A DNA stretch of 35,244 nt from CAZAKO01 sp964546145. GTDB taxonomy: Bacteria > Fidelibacterota > UBA2242. Positions 1-8,799 of the stretch are shown piece after piece. The DNA is taken from NCBI GenBank assembly GCA_964546145.1, contig CAZJIU010000017.1:1-35244 (forward strand). The letters run 5' to 3'. The translations under genes were made by a program, and so were the position numbers. Each line of letters starts with the position of its first letter. Positions within the stretch are counted from its first letter, which is position 1. The notes under the pieces are model-generated. The model saw only the letters and a list, made by a program, of their open reading frames with translations, was not told the origin of the DNA and did not search any database.

Positions 1-3
1 TTT

Positions 4-1668
4 TTAAAGCTGTTCGACAAAATATTTCGAATTCAACTTTTCTCCGGTAGCCCGAATAATCAGCTCATCCCAACGAAAACGATTACCCGGATTAAACACA
101 TTCTTAATAAAATATCTTCCAATCTCGGGATTATTCACAAAACGGATCTCTGTAGTGGATTCGAGCCCCTGACTCTTAGCAATAACATTGAGAAATTGAG
201 CACCTAATAAACCTCCCAGTTGATAATTATGGTAATAAACAGGATAAAGGCAGATGTGGATTTTGGCAGCATAGTCCGGCAGGTTTCGACTTTCCGGGCA
301 TTTAATTCCCTGATACTTTTTAACTAAATTCCACCATAATTGATTCAAATTCTGATCCGGATTCGAATATAATTCCCGCTCGAAATTCAACATACCCAGT
401 GACCAACGGGCAAAAATCAGCTTCTCCAAGCGCAACATTTTCGTGGTAGTATTACTGACTTCCTCCTTCTGCTCTTCAGTCAGATTGAGCATCTTCTGCA
501 TCCAGTTTGGATTCTTGGATAGTCGCTCGAAGAAGATTGCTACTGCCTCGGTCGTGAAAGAATGAGCCGGTTCTCTCAATAAAAATGGCAACGAGGGATT
601 ATAATTCATCTCATAAACTGCATGTCCGAGCTCATGCAATGCAGTTGACATCCAGGACTCTGTAGGCTGAATATTCATCATCACCCGAATATCCTCTTTA
701 CGGTCAATATTGGTGCAATAGGCATGGGGATATTTTCCTGCTCGTTCATACAAATCACTATGGGCAAGAATCTGATCTACGTTGATGCCAATGCCATCGT
801 AAAATTCCTGTGCCAGTTTAACTACATCTTGATCAGCATAATATTTATCCAGATTAATCGGGGTAGTCACCGGCGCTTCCTGGAAAAATGGATCGGCATA
901 ATGCCATGGTTTTAAATCCTCGATATTAATGCCAAAACGCTTAGCTAAAACCTGGTCAATTTCATGCTTTGCCTCAAGGAAGGGCTGACGTGTATTAATA
1001 TCCAACTCTTCGAAAATCCGCTGAATTTCCACCGGATCCTGTTCTCCCAGGAAGAGTTGCATTTCATAAAAATTGCTAAATCCCACTGATTTGGCTGATT
1101 CATTTCGCAATCTTACCAGCTCAAGAAAATCCTGTTCCACCACACCGGCAACCTGCTTAGATGCGTTCCAGGCTTTTTCTCTCAAGTCGGAATCATTACT
1201 TTCAACCAGGATCTTCTTAATATCATTAGAGCCGACCTTTTGTCCATCAATTGTGCCCCGAAAAGTATTAAAACGCTGCTCGACTTTAGTAGCTAATTGG
1301 GTAATTTTATTTAATAGTTGCGGATCGGTCCGATTTGCTAAAAATTTGTTGTACAAAATTTCCACTTCACGGGCAAGAATTGGATCTTTCACCCGACCTT
1401 CTTTGAATTCTTTCAATTTCTGAAAATCATTCCGATTGGAATAAATATTGATTAAGAGCACCTCCGCTTCGGCATACTTCTGATAATATTGATCCTCTCC
1501 GGTGGCAGTCGCATTCCAGTAAGCCAATGCGCTTTCTTTCAATAATGGCTCGATAATAACTACCAGACTGTCTACATACTTTTGGGCTGCCATTTCAAAC
1601 CTCGAGGGTTGGGTTGCACAACTGCAGATTAACATCAGTAAAAAACCGGCATAAAAGTTAATTTTCAT
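4..1668 (-). CDS. M2-family (ACE-like) zinc peptidase lipoprotein
   Basis: Predicted exported zinc metallopeptidase, 554 residues, complete. The N-terminus is a short hydrophobic signal followed by a lipobox-like I-C-S-C, so Cys17 is the likely lipidated residue and the protein would sit on a membrane facing the periplasm. The zinc motif HELGH is at residues 345-349, and a glutamate in FTTEAVAIFF at 374 has the spacing of the third ligand in angiotensin-converting-enzyme (M2) proteins. M2 enzymes trim dipeptides from peptide C-termini, and bacterial members are single-domain proteins of about this size. The ATG is preceded by AAAGG at good spacing. The gene stands alone, divergent from the MBL gene. 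A related gluzincin family such as M3 is the main alternative. Catalysis and zinc binding are well supported; the substrate is not known. Confidence 0.8.
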   Translation of the reverse strand: MKINFYAGFLLMLICSCATQPSRFEMAAQKYVDSLVVIIEPLLKESALAYWNATATGEDQYYQKYAEAEVLLINIYSNRNDFQKLKEFKEGRVKDPILAREVEILYNKFLANRTDPQLLNKITQLATKVEQRFNTFRGTIDGQKVGSNDIKKILVESNDSDLREKAWNASKQVAGVVEQDFLELVRLRNESAKSVGFSNFYEMQLFLGEQDPVEIQRIFEELDINTRQPFLEAKHEIDQVLAKRFGINIEDLKPWHYADPFFQEAPVTTPINLDKYYADQDVVKLAQEFYDGIGINVDQILAHSDLYERAGKYPHAYCTNIDRKEDIRVMMNIQPTESWMSTALHELGHAVYEMNYNPSLPFLLREPAHSFTTEAVAIFFERLSKNPNWMQKMLNLTEEQKEEVSNTTTKMLRLEKLIFARWSLGMLNFERELYSNPDQNLNQLWWNLVKKYQGIKCPESRNLPDYAAKIHICLYPVYYHNYQLGGLLGAQFLNVIAKSQGLESTTEIRFVNNPEIGRYFIKNVFNPGNRFRWDELIIRATGEKLNSKYFVEQL

Positions 1669-1986
1669 TGTTTAACCTTTCTCTATCAACTCTTCAAATT
1701 GCCATGCTGAAATATAGATAGATACTACCTGTAAAACAAGATGCTTCAGGACTTATCAAAGCACAGAATTGATTTTTATTCCGCAATTAATTTTTATTAG
1801 TTGTTGTGAATAATACCACAATTGGAATAAATATCAACTAATTTTCTTCTTTATCCAAATCAGATTTTTTTATTGCAATATGTAACTATATCGAATAAAT
1901 TTTTCAGAAGAAGTGTAATGATAACAAAACAAACTCAATAAAAATATAATCATCTGACCATTTGTGGTTATTTACGGGAGTAATCA
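1669..1986. other. Divergent intergenic region with likely promoters
   Basis: This 318-base, very AT-rich gap separates the leftward peptidase from the rightward MBL-RsbW-STAS set, so it should hold two divergent promoters. A weak sigma-70-like candidate for the rightward set is TTGCAA at 1873-1878, a 17-base spacer, and TAAATT at 1896-1901. Each box matches consensus at only about four of six positions. A short inverted pair, TTGTG and CACAA, lies near 1803-1820. No ORF with a credible ribosome site and no structured RNA is evident. Confidence 0.4.
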
Positions 1987-2937
1987 ATGAAAATAAAATT
2001 TTGGGGAGTAAGAGGTTCAATCCCAACTCCTCCTACCAGCGATCAAATCAGGAAGAAGATTAGTAAATTTATCCATTATTGCTTTGCGCAAAAGATTAAA
2101 GACATGGCTGAAGTCAATCGTTTATTAGAGACTTCTTCAGCAACAGATGTTGGATTGATCGGGGGAAATACTTCATGTATCGAGTTAAGAGCAGATAATA
2201 AAATAATCATTTTTGATATGGGTAGCGGAATCAAGAATCTGGGTAATTACATCGTTAAGCATGATCAAAATGCTAATGGTCTCGAGCTCCATATTTTTAT
2301 TAGTCATACTCATTGGGATCACATTCACGGATTCCCTTTCTTTGTTCCGGCATTTTTCCCCAATACCAAAATCTATTTTTATAGTGGGCATCCAAATCTT
2401 AAAGAGCGCCTGGAAATTCAGCAGGATCCTCGTTTTTTCCCCGTTGCCCTGGACCATATGGCCGCCAAAAAAGAATTTGTGCAGCTGAAACACAAATCAA
2501 GTATCCAAATTGGGAATATTACCATCCAAAATTATCCCTTATATCACCCTGGTGGTTCCTTCTCTTACCGCGTAGAGCATCAAGGTAAAGTCTTTGTTTA
2601 CGCGACCGATTCCGAGTACAAAGACTTATCCCGTGAAAATACCGAGAAATATATCAAATTTTTCAAAGATGCCGATCTTCTGGCTTTTGATGCTCAGTAC
2701 ACCTTTGAAGAATCAATCCATAAGGAAGACTGGGGTCATAGCTCCGCCCTGATCGGTATTGACTTTGCAATTCAAGCCAAAATCAAACGACTGGCTCTCT
2801 TTCATCATGAGCCTGAACGCGATGATTTCGAAATCGAAGAAATTGTTGATAAATCAATTGAGTATCGGAAAATCAATTATCCCGACAAGGATCTTGAAAT
2901 TTTCCCGGCAATTGAAGGTATGGAAATTCAATTATAG
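1987..2937 (+). CDS. MBL-fold metal-dependent hydrolase (PhnP/RNase Z-like group)
   Basis: 316-residue soluble metallo-beta-lactamase-fold protein. The metal motif HTHWDH is at residues 107-112. Further ligand candidates are His187 in YHPGG, Asp208 in ATDSE, and His273/274 in LFHHEPERDD. The N-terminal pattern WGVRGSIPTP followed later by GGNTSCIEL is typical of a cytoplasmic group related to PhnP and RNase Z phosphodiesterases, here with a helical insertion at about 18-57. GGGAG lies just upstream of the ATG. It is followed after 7 bases by an RsbW-like kinase and then a STAS protein, so it probably belongs to a signalling operon. The substrate is unknown; a phosphodiester, possibly a cyclic one, is an inference from the family. 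Confidence 0.8.
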   Translation: MKIKFWGVRGSIPTPPTSDQIRKKISKFIHYCFAQKIKDMAEVNRLLETSSATDVGLIGGNTSCIELRADNKIIIFDMGSGIKNLGNYIVKHDQNANGLELHIFISHTHWDHIHGFPFFVPAFFPNTKIYFYSGHPNLKERLEIQQDPRFFPVALDHMAAKKEFVQLKHKSSIQIGNITIQNYPLYHPGGSFSYRVEHQGKVFVYATDSEYKDLSRENTEKYIKFFKDADLLAFDAQYTFEESIHKEDWGHSSALIGIDFAIQAKIKRLALFHHEPERDDFEIEEIVDKSIEYRKINYPDKDLEIFPAIEGMEIQL

Positions 2938-2944
2938 GCTTTTT

Positions 2945-3379
2945 ATGTCATCCTCAACTGGCACCAAAATCGAGCTCCAAATTTTAAATAAAATCCCTGA
3001 GATTGAGAGGGTATGTAATTCAATTACCACTTTTAGCCGCCAACATTCGATTGATGAAAAGATAATCTCTAATTTATATCTGGCAATTGACGAGCTGCTG
3101 ACCAATATTATTCGTTATGGTTATCGAGATGAAAAAGACCACACAATTTATGTTCGTTGCACCATAGAAAAAGAATTACTCACCCTTCAAATTGAAGATG
3201 ACAGTTATCCTTTTGACCCAAATAAAGCACCTATACCGGACTTGACTAATGATCTTGAAAATCGTAAAATTGGAGGATTAGGAATATATCTGGTAAAAAA
3301 TATGATGGATGATGTTAAATATGTTACAAAAAATGGGAAAAATACCCTAACTTTGACCAAGAAATGCACTATCAATTAA
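2945..3379 (+). CDS. RsbW/SpoIIAB-like anti-sigma factor serine kinase
   Basis: Soluble GHKL-fold ATPase of 144 residues, the size of RsbW/SpoIIAB proteins. It shows the N-box with Glu50 and Asn54 in AIDELLTNIIRYGY, a G1-like IEDDS at about 83-87, and a G2-like IGGLGIYLVKN at about 109-119. Proteins of this type bind a sigma factor or other partner and phosphorylate a STAS antagonist on serine. The cognate STAS gene follows after 21 bases. I chose the ATG at 2945, just after the MBL stop at 2937; a longer reading starting at 2759 would lie inside the MBL gene and has no support. The ribosome site is weak, suggesting translational coupling. No sigma factor or PP2C phosphatase is present in the window, so the target of the switch is not known. 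Confidence 0.85.
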   Translation: MSSSTGTKIELQILNKIPEIERVCNSITTFSRQHSIDEKIISNLYLAIDELLTNIIRYGYRDEKDHTIYVRCTIEKELLTLQIEDDSYPFDPNKAPIPDLTNDLENRKIGGLGIYLVKNMMDDVKYVTKNGKNTLTLTKKCTIN

Positions 3380-3400
3380 CTTTAATAAAAGAGGATCAGA

Positions 3401-3739
3401 ATGGAAGTTAAGATCGAAAAAATCGAAGATATCAATATCTTCTCGCTTGAAGGTAATCTGGACTCAAACACTTCAGGTGATTTAGAGAAGAGATTAATCC
3501 CAACAATTGATGCAAATAATACGAAATTCATCCTGGATTTTTCACAACTACATTATATCAGTAGTGCTGGGCTAAGAGTACTACTTAGTGCTGCCAAAAA
3601 ATTAAATCAATTTAAGGGGAAACTAATCCTATGCTCGGTTAAAAAGGACATCAAGGAAGTATTTGATGTTGCCGGACTGATGCCCATTTTCCCAATTTAT
3701 GATAATCCCGAAGAAGCCGCCCGAAAAATATTACAGTAA
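3401..3739 (+). CDS. STAS-domain anti-sigma factor antagonist
   Basis: Single STAS domain of 112 residues, the length of SpoIIAA/RsbV. The region LDFSQLHYISSAGLRVLLSA (about 45-64) matches the phosphorylation loop of the family; by alignment with the D-S-S-G and D-S-T-G loops, Ser55 is the expected phosphoacceptor. In the unphosphorylated state such proteins bind the RsbW-like kinase and release its partner. GAGG stands 5 bases before the ATG. It is the last gene of the MBL-kinase-STAS set and converges with the next gene across 17 bases, with no evident terminator. Family assignment is firm; the regulated process is unknown. Confidence 0.9.
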   Translation: MEVKIEKIEDINIFSLEGNLDSNTSGDLEKRLIPTIDANNTKFILDFSQLHYISSAGLRVLLSAAKKLNQFKGKLILCSVKKDIKEVFDVAGLMPIFPIYDNPEEAARKILQ

Positions 3740-3756
3740 CCCACTGTTGAAAAAAT

Positions 3757-4920
3757 TCAATATTTGGGCCAGCGTTGCTTCCAGCGAATCAGAATCAGTG
3801 TGTCGCCAATAGTTGATTGAACCGAGTTTAATCTGAGAGAATGAGAATTACATTCAAGCACCAAATCATTACACCCTAAATATTTATTTCCATCCTTGTA
3901 ATTTTCAGTGCCAGTTGATGCAAAATCCTGGTAAAAAACCGCTATTCGACCTTTATTTAAAAGAATATCCCCCTGGCTAAAAAGGAAATCATTCAGCGCT
4001 ATTTTTTGACCATTTTGGGTAACATAATAATCACCATTCAAATATACTTCTTTCTTATAATAATCTGTAATCTGATAATAATTCAATTCTGGGATCGGGA
4101 TCTGCTCGATATAATTCCAGAGTGGCACCTGCGATAACTCCGCTGCAAGTACTATAAAACTTGCCAGGTTGCCGCCAATTCTCAAATTTGTTTGATGATC
4201 CGCCCAGGTTCCATACCAACTGACGGGATTCAGGAAATAAGGAATATTTCGTAAAGTAATCAAATTATCAGTAAAAACATTTCCGCTCCGACCTCTCTTC
4301 TGAATTCTAAATACTCTATCGCTCAATCCCCCATAATCAACTGTTTGAAGGACCTTTGTTCGGCTTTCCCTCCCCGGTGACGCTAAATATTGGTTATAAG
4401 TGGATATTTCTACTTTGAACCAAGCTGTACCAGGAAAAATCTGATCCTGACTTTTTAAATCTGATAGATTTACGATCCATTTATCGGACCATTCAGGAAT
4501 CAATATTTCCTGATAGGGAATGATCGGATAGGGTGTAACAGATTGAAGTGTGTTGCAAAAAAAAGTATCCAGGTTAACCGGCTCAATCCGATACCATTGA
4601 ATTCTGATTTTATCTTTGGCAACAGAAGGATAAGAAGTAATTTTTTGAGTTGGAATGGTTTCATTATTAATAATCAATGAATCCACGGCGCATAAATAGG
4701 TAACTGAAAACATCCCGCTAACCCGACTGGTGACAATGGCAGCCATTTTTACGACATCACCATTATCCACAACCAGATTACTATCAGACCAAACTTCAGA
4801 ATTATTTCGATTGCCAACAATAAAAGCTTCCAATAATTGAACCTGTCCATAAATGATGCTCTGGAAAGATAAAACCAATATCACCCGGCTAATTATTTTT
4901 AAAGGTTTTGTTATAACCAT
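3757..4920 (-). CDS. Unrecognised exported protein, possible degenerate NlpC/P60-like C-terminal domain
   Basis: 387 residues, not recognised. The first ~25 residues form a signal peptide (basic start, hydrophobic IISRVILVLSF, then IIYGQ with probable cleavage near residue 25). The body is rich in beta-strand-like sequence. In the C-terminal half, IGGNLASFIVLAAEL (248-262), then SQGDILL (315-321), then GRIAVFYQD (324-332) and a strand at 352-356 follow the order of the Cys, G-D and His elements of NlpC/P60-type folds. However, Asn251/Leu252 stand where Cys is expected and Arg325 where His is expected. If this match is real the domain is not catalytic. No Shine-Dalgarno sequence is visible before the ATG. 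It is a single gene between convergent and divergent neighbours. Function unknown. Confidence 0.65.
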   Translation of the reverse strand: MVITKPLKIISRVILVLSFQSIIYGQVQLLEAFIVGNRNNSEVWSDSNLVVDNGDVVKMAAIVTSRVSGMFSVTYLCAVDSLIINNETIPTQKITSYPSVAKDKIRIQWYRIEPVNLDTFFCNTLQSVTPYPIIPYQEILIPEWSDKWIVNLSDLKSQDQIFPGTAWFKVEISTYNQYLASPGRESRTKVLQTVDYGGLSDRVFRIQKRGRSGNVFTDNLITLRNIPYFLNPVSWYGTWADHQTNLRIGGNLASFIVLAAELSQVPLWNYIEQIPIPELNYYQITDYYKKEVYLNGDYYVTQNGQKIALNDFLFSQGDILLNKGRIAVFYQDFASTGTENYKDGNKYLGCNDLVLECNSHSLRLNSVQSTIGDTLILIRWKQRWPKY

Positions 4921-5146
4921 AAAGAAATATAACTAAAATTTTCTAATAGGTGAACCACTTTGTAACTGATAGATTCGTGACAATCATCAACCTAACAACT
5001 AATATCCACTTCTCATACTTTATCCTTCCACCCTATCACTTAATTTATTATCTTTAAAAAGTGAAAATTTATGCCTACATAAAACCAATAAAATAAAGAA
5101 TTAGATTTAATGTTCTACTTTTAATTTTTTATTAATGAGGTGCTGA

Positions 5147-6781
5147 ATGTCGAATGCAAAATTTACTCTCCCAAACCCGGTAAATGAGCCAACTCTTGAG
5201 TATCGCCCCGAAAGTTCCGAACGCAAAAAACTCAGAGCAATGCTTGAAAAAATATCCAGTCAACAGATCGAAATTCCCCTGATTATCGGTGGCGAAGAGA
5301 TCAAATCCGGGAATACAGCTGCCTGTGTCATGCCGCATAATCATAAACATATCCTGGCAATTTACCATAAAGCCGGTCCCAAAGAAGTGCAATTAGCCAT
5401 TGACGCTTCTCAAACCGCGTGGAAAACCTGGTCTTTAATGCCCTGGTGGGAGCGTGCTAGTATTTTTCAAAAAGCTGTAGTTATGCTATCGGGTTCATGG
5501 CGCCAAATCCTGAATGCTGCCACAATGTTGAATCAAAGTAAAAATGTATTTCAAGCCGAAATAGATTCAGCCTGCGAATTGATTGATTTCTGGAATTTTA
5601 ATACCAAGTATATGGAGATGATATACGAGCAGCAGCCTTTTTCGCCATCGGGACAATGGAATCGCTTGGAGCAGCGTGCTCTGGAAGGCTTTATTTTCGC
5701 CGTAACACCTTTTAATTTTACTTCCATCGCCGGGAATTTACCGACAGCACCAGCGATGATGGGTAATACGGTACTCTGGAAACCAGCCTCATCAGCAGTA
5801 TTTTCCGCCTATCATATAATAAAGCTGCTCGAAGAAGCGGGATTACCTCCAGGAGTTATCAATTTTATTCCAGGCAATGGACAAGAAATCGGACCTCAGG
5901 TTTTATCCAATTCACTTTTGGCAGGAATTCATTTTACCGGCAGTACAAAAGTATTTCAGAGCATGTGGAAAACAATTGGCGAGCAGATTGCGTCCTATCG
6001 GTCTTATCCCAGAATAGTCGGCGAAACCGGCGGAAAGGATTTTATTTTCGCTCATAATAGCGCTGATCTGGACGAGCTGAATACTGCATTAATTCGCGGC
6101 GCTTTTGAATATCAGGGGCAAAAATGCTCCGCCGTATCCCGCGCCTATATCCCAAAATCAATCTGGTCTGCTTTGAAGGATAAAATGCTTAACTCGATTA
6201 AGAGCATTAAAATGGGCGATGTCGCCGATTTTGAAAATTTTTGCAATGCAGTAATTGATCGTCCCGCCTTTAATAACATAATTTCCTATTTTGAATTTGT
6301 CCGCAATTCCAAAGAAGCAGAGATTATTGTTGGTGGTAAACACGACGACTTTGTTGGTTATTTTATCGAACCGACTGTAATCCTGACAAACGATCCTCAT
6401 TTCAAAACAATGGAGGTAGAAATTTTTGGTCCGGTATTGACTATTTACGTGTACGATGATTCAAAATATGAGGAGACTTTGGAACTTTGCGATCAAACTT
6501 CACCCTATGCTTTAACTGGTTCCATCTTTGCCATTAATCGGCAGGCAATTATGCTAGCATCCCAGAAGTTACTCCACGCCGCCGGTAATTTTTATATCAA
6601 TGATAAACCAACTGGCGCAGTTGTTGGTCAGCAGCCATTTGGAGGCAATCGAGCTTCCGGAACAAACGATAAGGCTGGCAGCATGATCAATCTTTTACGC
6701 TGGGTTTCGCCCCGAGCAATCAAAGAAAACTTTATTCCGCCAAAAGATTTCCGATATCCCTTTATGGAAAAAGAGAGGTAA
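5147..6781 (+). CDS. pruA: L-glutamate gamma-semialdehyde (1-pyrroline-5-carboxylate) dehydrogenase
   Basis: NAD(P)-dependent aldehyde dehydrogenase that oxidises glutamate semialdehyde/P5C to glutamate in proline breakdown. At 544 residues it has the length of stand-alone P5C dehydrogenases. Visible elements are FTGST (263-267) in the cofactor site, the general base Glu293 in VGETGGKDF, and the nucleophile Cys327 in YQGQKCSAVSRAY. The pattern GETGGKD with QGQKCSA is typical of the P5CDH subfamily rather than generic aldehyde dehydrogenases. GAGG lies 6 bases before the ATG. No proline dehydrogenase gene is adjacent. The gene converges with the HAD phosphatase across about 56 bases. Confidence 0.93.
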   Translation: MSNAKFTLPNPVNEPTLEYRPESSERKKLRAMLEKISSQQIEIPLIIGGEEIKSGNTAACVMPHNHKHILAIYHKAGPKEVQLAIDASQTAWKTWSLMPWWERASIFQKAVVMLSGSWRQILNAATMLNQSKNVFQAEIDSACELIDFWNFNTKYMEMIYEQQPFSPSGQWNRLEQRALEGFIFAVTPFNFTSIAGNLPTAPAMMGNTVLWKPASSAVFSAYHIIKLLEEAGLPPGVINFIPGNGQEIGPQVLSNSLLAGIHFTGSTKVFQSMWKTIGEQIASYRSYPRIVGETGGKDFIFAHNSADLDELNTALIRGAFEYQGQKCSAVSRAYIPKSIWSALKDKMLNSIKSIKMGDVADFENFCNAVIDRPAFNNIISYFEFVRNSKEAEIIVGGKHDDFVGYFIEPTVILTNDPHFKTMEVEIFGPVLTIYVYDDSKYEETLELCDQTSPYALTGSIFAINRQAIMLASQKLLHAAGNFYINDKPTGAVVGQQPFGGNRASGTNDKAGSMINLLRWVSPRAIKENFIPPKDFRYPFMEKER

Positions 6782-6837
6782 TTCACGTTCGTTTTAAGTG
6801 GATATATTTATCTAATACTGCTTTATCTGAATTCGAT

Positions 6838-7698
6838 TTATAAGCAATTTTGAAGCAAGAATTTCTTTAAATCTGATAAGTCATCTACAATCAGGTCGGG
6901 AGGATTTGGATAATCCGCCAAATCCTCTCGCTTCGTCTCGCCAGTTAAAACTAAAATTCCCATAATCCCCGCCTGGCGAGCCATCTCCATATCAGTGTAC
7001 AATCTATCGCCTATCATTGCTAATTCTGACTTATCAATCCTATTACGCTTGATAATCCCCTCGATTATTACCTGATTTGGTTTACCCAAAATTATATCTG
7101 GAGAACGACCGGTAGCTTCTCTTAATGCCGCGCAGATTGCCCCGCAATCCAGCAACAACGTAGGTTGATTTGTTGGACAAACCCGATCGGGATGAGTCGC
7201 AATATATAAAATATTTTTCTGTATCCAGTAACCAGCACGACATAGCTTTTCAAATGTTAAGGTCGTATCGAATCCGACAATAACTGCATCAGGATTTTGG
7301 GCTATATCTTCACCCATTATTTCATATCCTGCCACCTGGAATTCCATTTTTAGTACATCGGTTCCTAAGATATATAGCTTCTCTACTTCGGGATGTTCGG
7401 ATTTTAAATAATCAATGGTTGCCAGGCTGGAAGTATAGATCTGGTCTTCCTTAACCGCTAATCCCATTCCCCGTAATTTGTCCAGATATTCAGCCGTACT
7501 ACATGAGGAATTGTTAGTTAAGAAAGTATATCCAATCCCGAGACCTTTTAATGTATAGACGAATTCTATAGTATGTTTGAATATTTCTGATCCTCGATAG
7601 GTAGTACCATCCATATCGAGGATAAAATGTTTGATATTTCTAAGAATATTCACAGATTTTTGTCCAATTGATACTAAGCGTTCCCCGAACAGTAGCAT
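6838..7698 (-). CDS. HAD-IIA (NagD-like) sugar/nucleotide phosphatase
   Basis: Cytoplasmic HAD-superfamily phosphatase of the NagD/4-nitrophenylphosphatase branch. The nucleophile motif is LDMDGTTYRG near residues 27-36, motif II is LTNNSS, and the C-terminal motif is IGDRLYTDMEMARQAG. A C2-type cap lies between. Family members dephosphorylate small sugar phosphates or nucleotides. It follows galE by 6 bases, so the pair is probably one transcript, perhaps sugar-phosphate housekeeping. The start is uncertain: the ATG at 7698 has almost no room for its AGG, and a GTG at 7653 would give a protein beginning just before the nucleophile motif, as is usual for the family. Confidence 0.85.
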   Translation of the reverse strand: MLLFGERLVSIGQKSVNILRNIKHFILDMDGTTYRGSEIFKHTIEFVYTLKGLGIGYTFLTNNSSCSTAEYLDKLRGMGLAVKEDQIYTSSLATIDYLKSEHPEVEKLYILGTDVLKMEFQVAGYEIMGEDIAQNPDAVIVGFDTTLTFEKLCRAGYWIQKNILYIATHPDRVCPTNQPTLLLDCGAICAALREATGRSPDIILGKPNQVIIEGIIKRNRIDKSELAMIGDRLYTDMEMARQAGIMGILVLTGETKREDLADYPNPPDLIVDDLSDLKKFLLQNCL

Positions 7699-7704
7699 CC
7701 TGAA

Positions 7705-8721
7705 TCAATTTGACTGCATTCCCGACGGATTTATTGATTGCCAGCGCCACGTGTCGGTGCACATTTCCTCTATTCCGCGTTGGGCTTTCCAACTTAATTC
7801 TTGCTGAGCTTTTGTAGCATCTGCATAACATATCGCAATATCACCTGGTCGGCGAGCGGTAATTCTGTATTTTATTTTTCTACCACTCGCCTTTTCGAAA
7901 GCAGCAATCATTTCCAAAACGCTATATCCTTGTCCGGTCCCAAGATTATAAATGTGCACACTGCTTTTCCCGATCAGTTTTTGGAGTGCATTAACATGTC
8001 CCGCTGCCAAATCCATGACATGAATATAATCGCGGATTCCGGTTCCATCCGGTGTAGGATAGTCATTACCGAAAACGGGAAGTTCATCCAGTTGCCCTAC
8101 TGCCACCCGGCTAATGTAAGGCATCAGATTATTGGGGATGCCTTTGGGATCTTCACCGATTCGTCCACTTACATGAGCCCCGACGGGATTAAAATAACGT
8201 AAAAGAATTATGTTCCACCGGTTGTCGGAGGCATATAAATCCTTCAGAATTTCCTCGATAAACAACTTGGTCCGGCCATAAGGATTGACTGCCGTAGTTG
8301 GAAAATCTTCAGTAATCGGGACTTTATGCGGTTCGCCATAAACGGTCGCTGAAGAACTAAATATTATCGTTCGGACATTATATTTTGACATTACTTCACA
8401 GAGATTAACTGTTCCAGTAAGATTGTTATGATAATATTTCAGAGGAATTTTGACCGACTCTCCCACTGCTTTTAAACCGGCAAAGTGGATTACAGCATCA
8501 AACTGATAAGTATCGAATATCTCATAGAGTCTGATCCGATCTAATGTGTCAATCCGATGAAATATTAGCGACTTGTTGGTAATCTCCTGAACTCTTCTGA
8601 GTGATTCCTGACAACTATTTGAGAAATTATCTATACCAACAACTTCAATATTATTTTCCAGCAGTTCAACACAAGTATGGCTACCAATATAACCTGCCGC
8701 ACCCGTCACTAAAATTTTCAT
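7705..8721 (-). CDS. galE: UDP-glucose 4-epimerase
   Basis: Extended short-chain dehydrogenase that interconverts UDP-glucose and UDP-galactose (Leloir pathway and surface glycan precursors). The 338 residues match the family length. NAD-binding GAAGYIGSH is at 7-15, FSSSATVYG with Ser124 at 121-129, and the catalytic pair Tyr148/Lys152 in NPYGRTK. C-terminal motifs such as RYFNPVGAH and GTGIRDYIHV are characteristic of GalE rather than other nucleotide-sugar epimerases. AAAGGA precedes the ATG. It leads a two-gene unit with the HAD phosphatase. The last 30 or so residues are ordinary for the family. Confidence 0.96.
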   Translation of the reverse strand: MKILVTGAAGYIGSHTCVELLENNIEVVGIDNFSNSCQESLRRVQEITNKSLIFHRIDTLDRIRLYEIFDTYQFDAVIHFAGLKAVGESVKIPLKYYHNNLTGTVNLCEVMSKYNVRTIIFSSSATVYGEPHKVPITEDFPTTAVNPYGRTKLFIEEILKDLYASDNRWNIILLRYFNPVGAHVSGRIGEDPKGIPNNLMPYISRVAVGQLDELPVFGNDYPTPDGTGIRDYIHVMDLAAGHVNALQKLIGKSSVHIYNLGTGQGYSVLEMIAAFEKASGRKIKYRITARRPGDIAICYADATKAQQELSWKAQRGIEEMCTDTWRWQSINPSGMQSN

Positions 8722-8799
8722 TTCGAATTTCCTTTAATAATCACGACTGAAATATACTACGAAGATCGGAAACACTCAATCAGTGTTTATTCCAAATTT

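Noticed and set aside
2759..2944. Upstream extension of the RsbW-like kinase to a start inside the MBL gene.
   Set aside because: The extension overlaps MBL coding sequence, and the ATG at 2945 gives the exact usual family length.
7801..8202. Rightward 133-codon open frame opposite galE.
   Set aside because: Shadow of galE with no family resemblance and no independent support.
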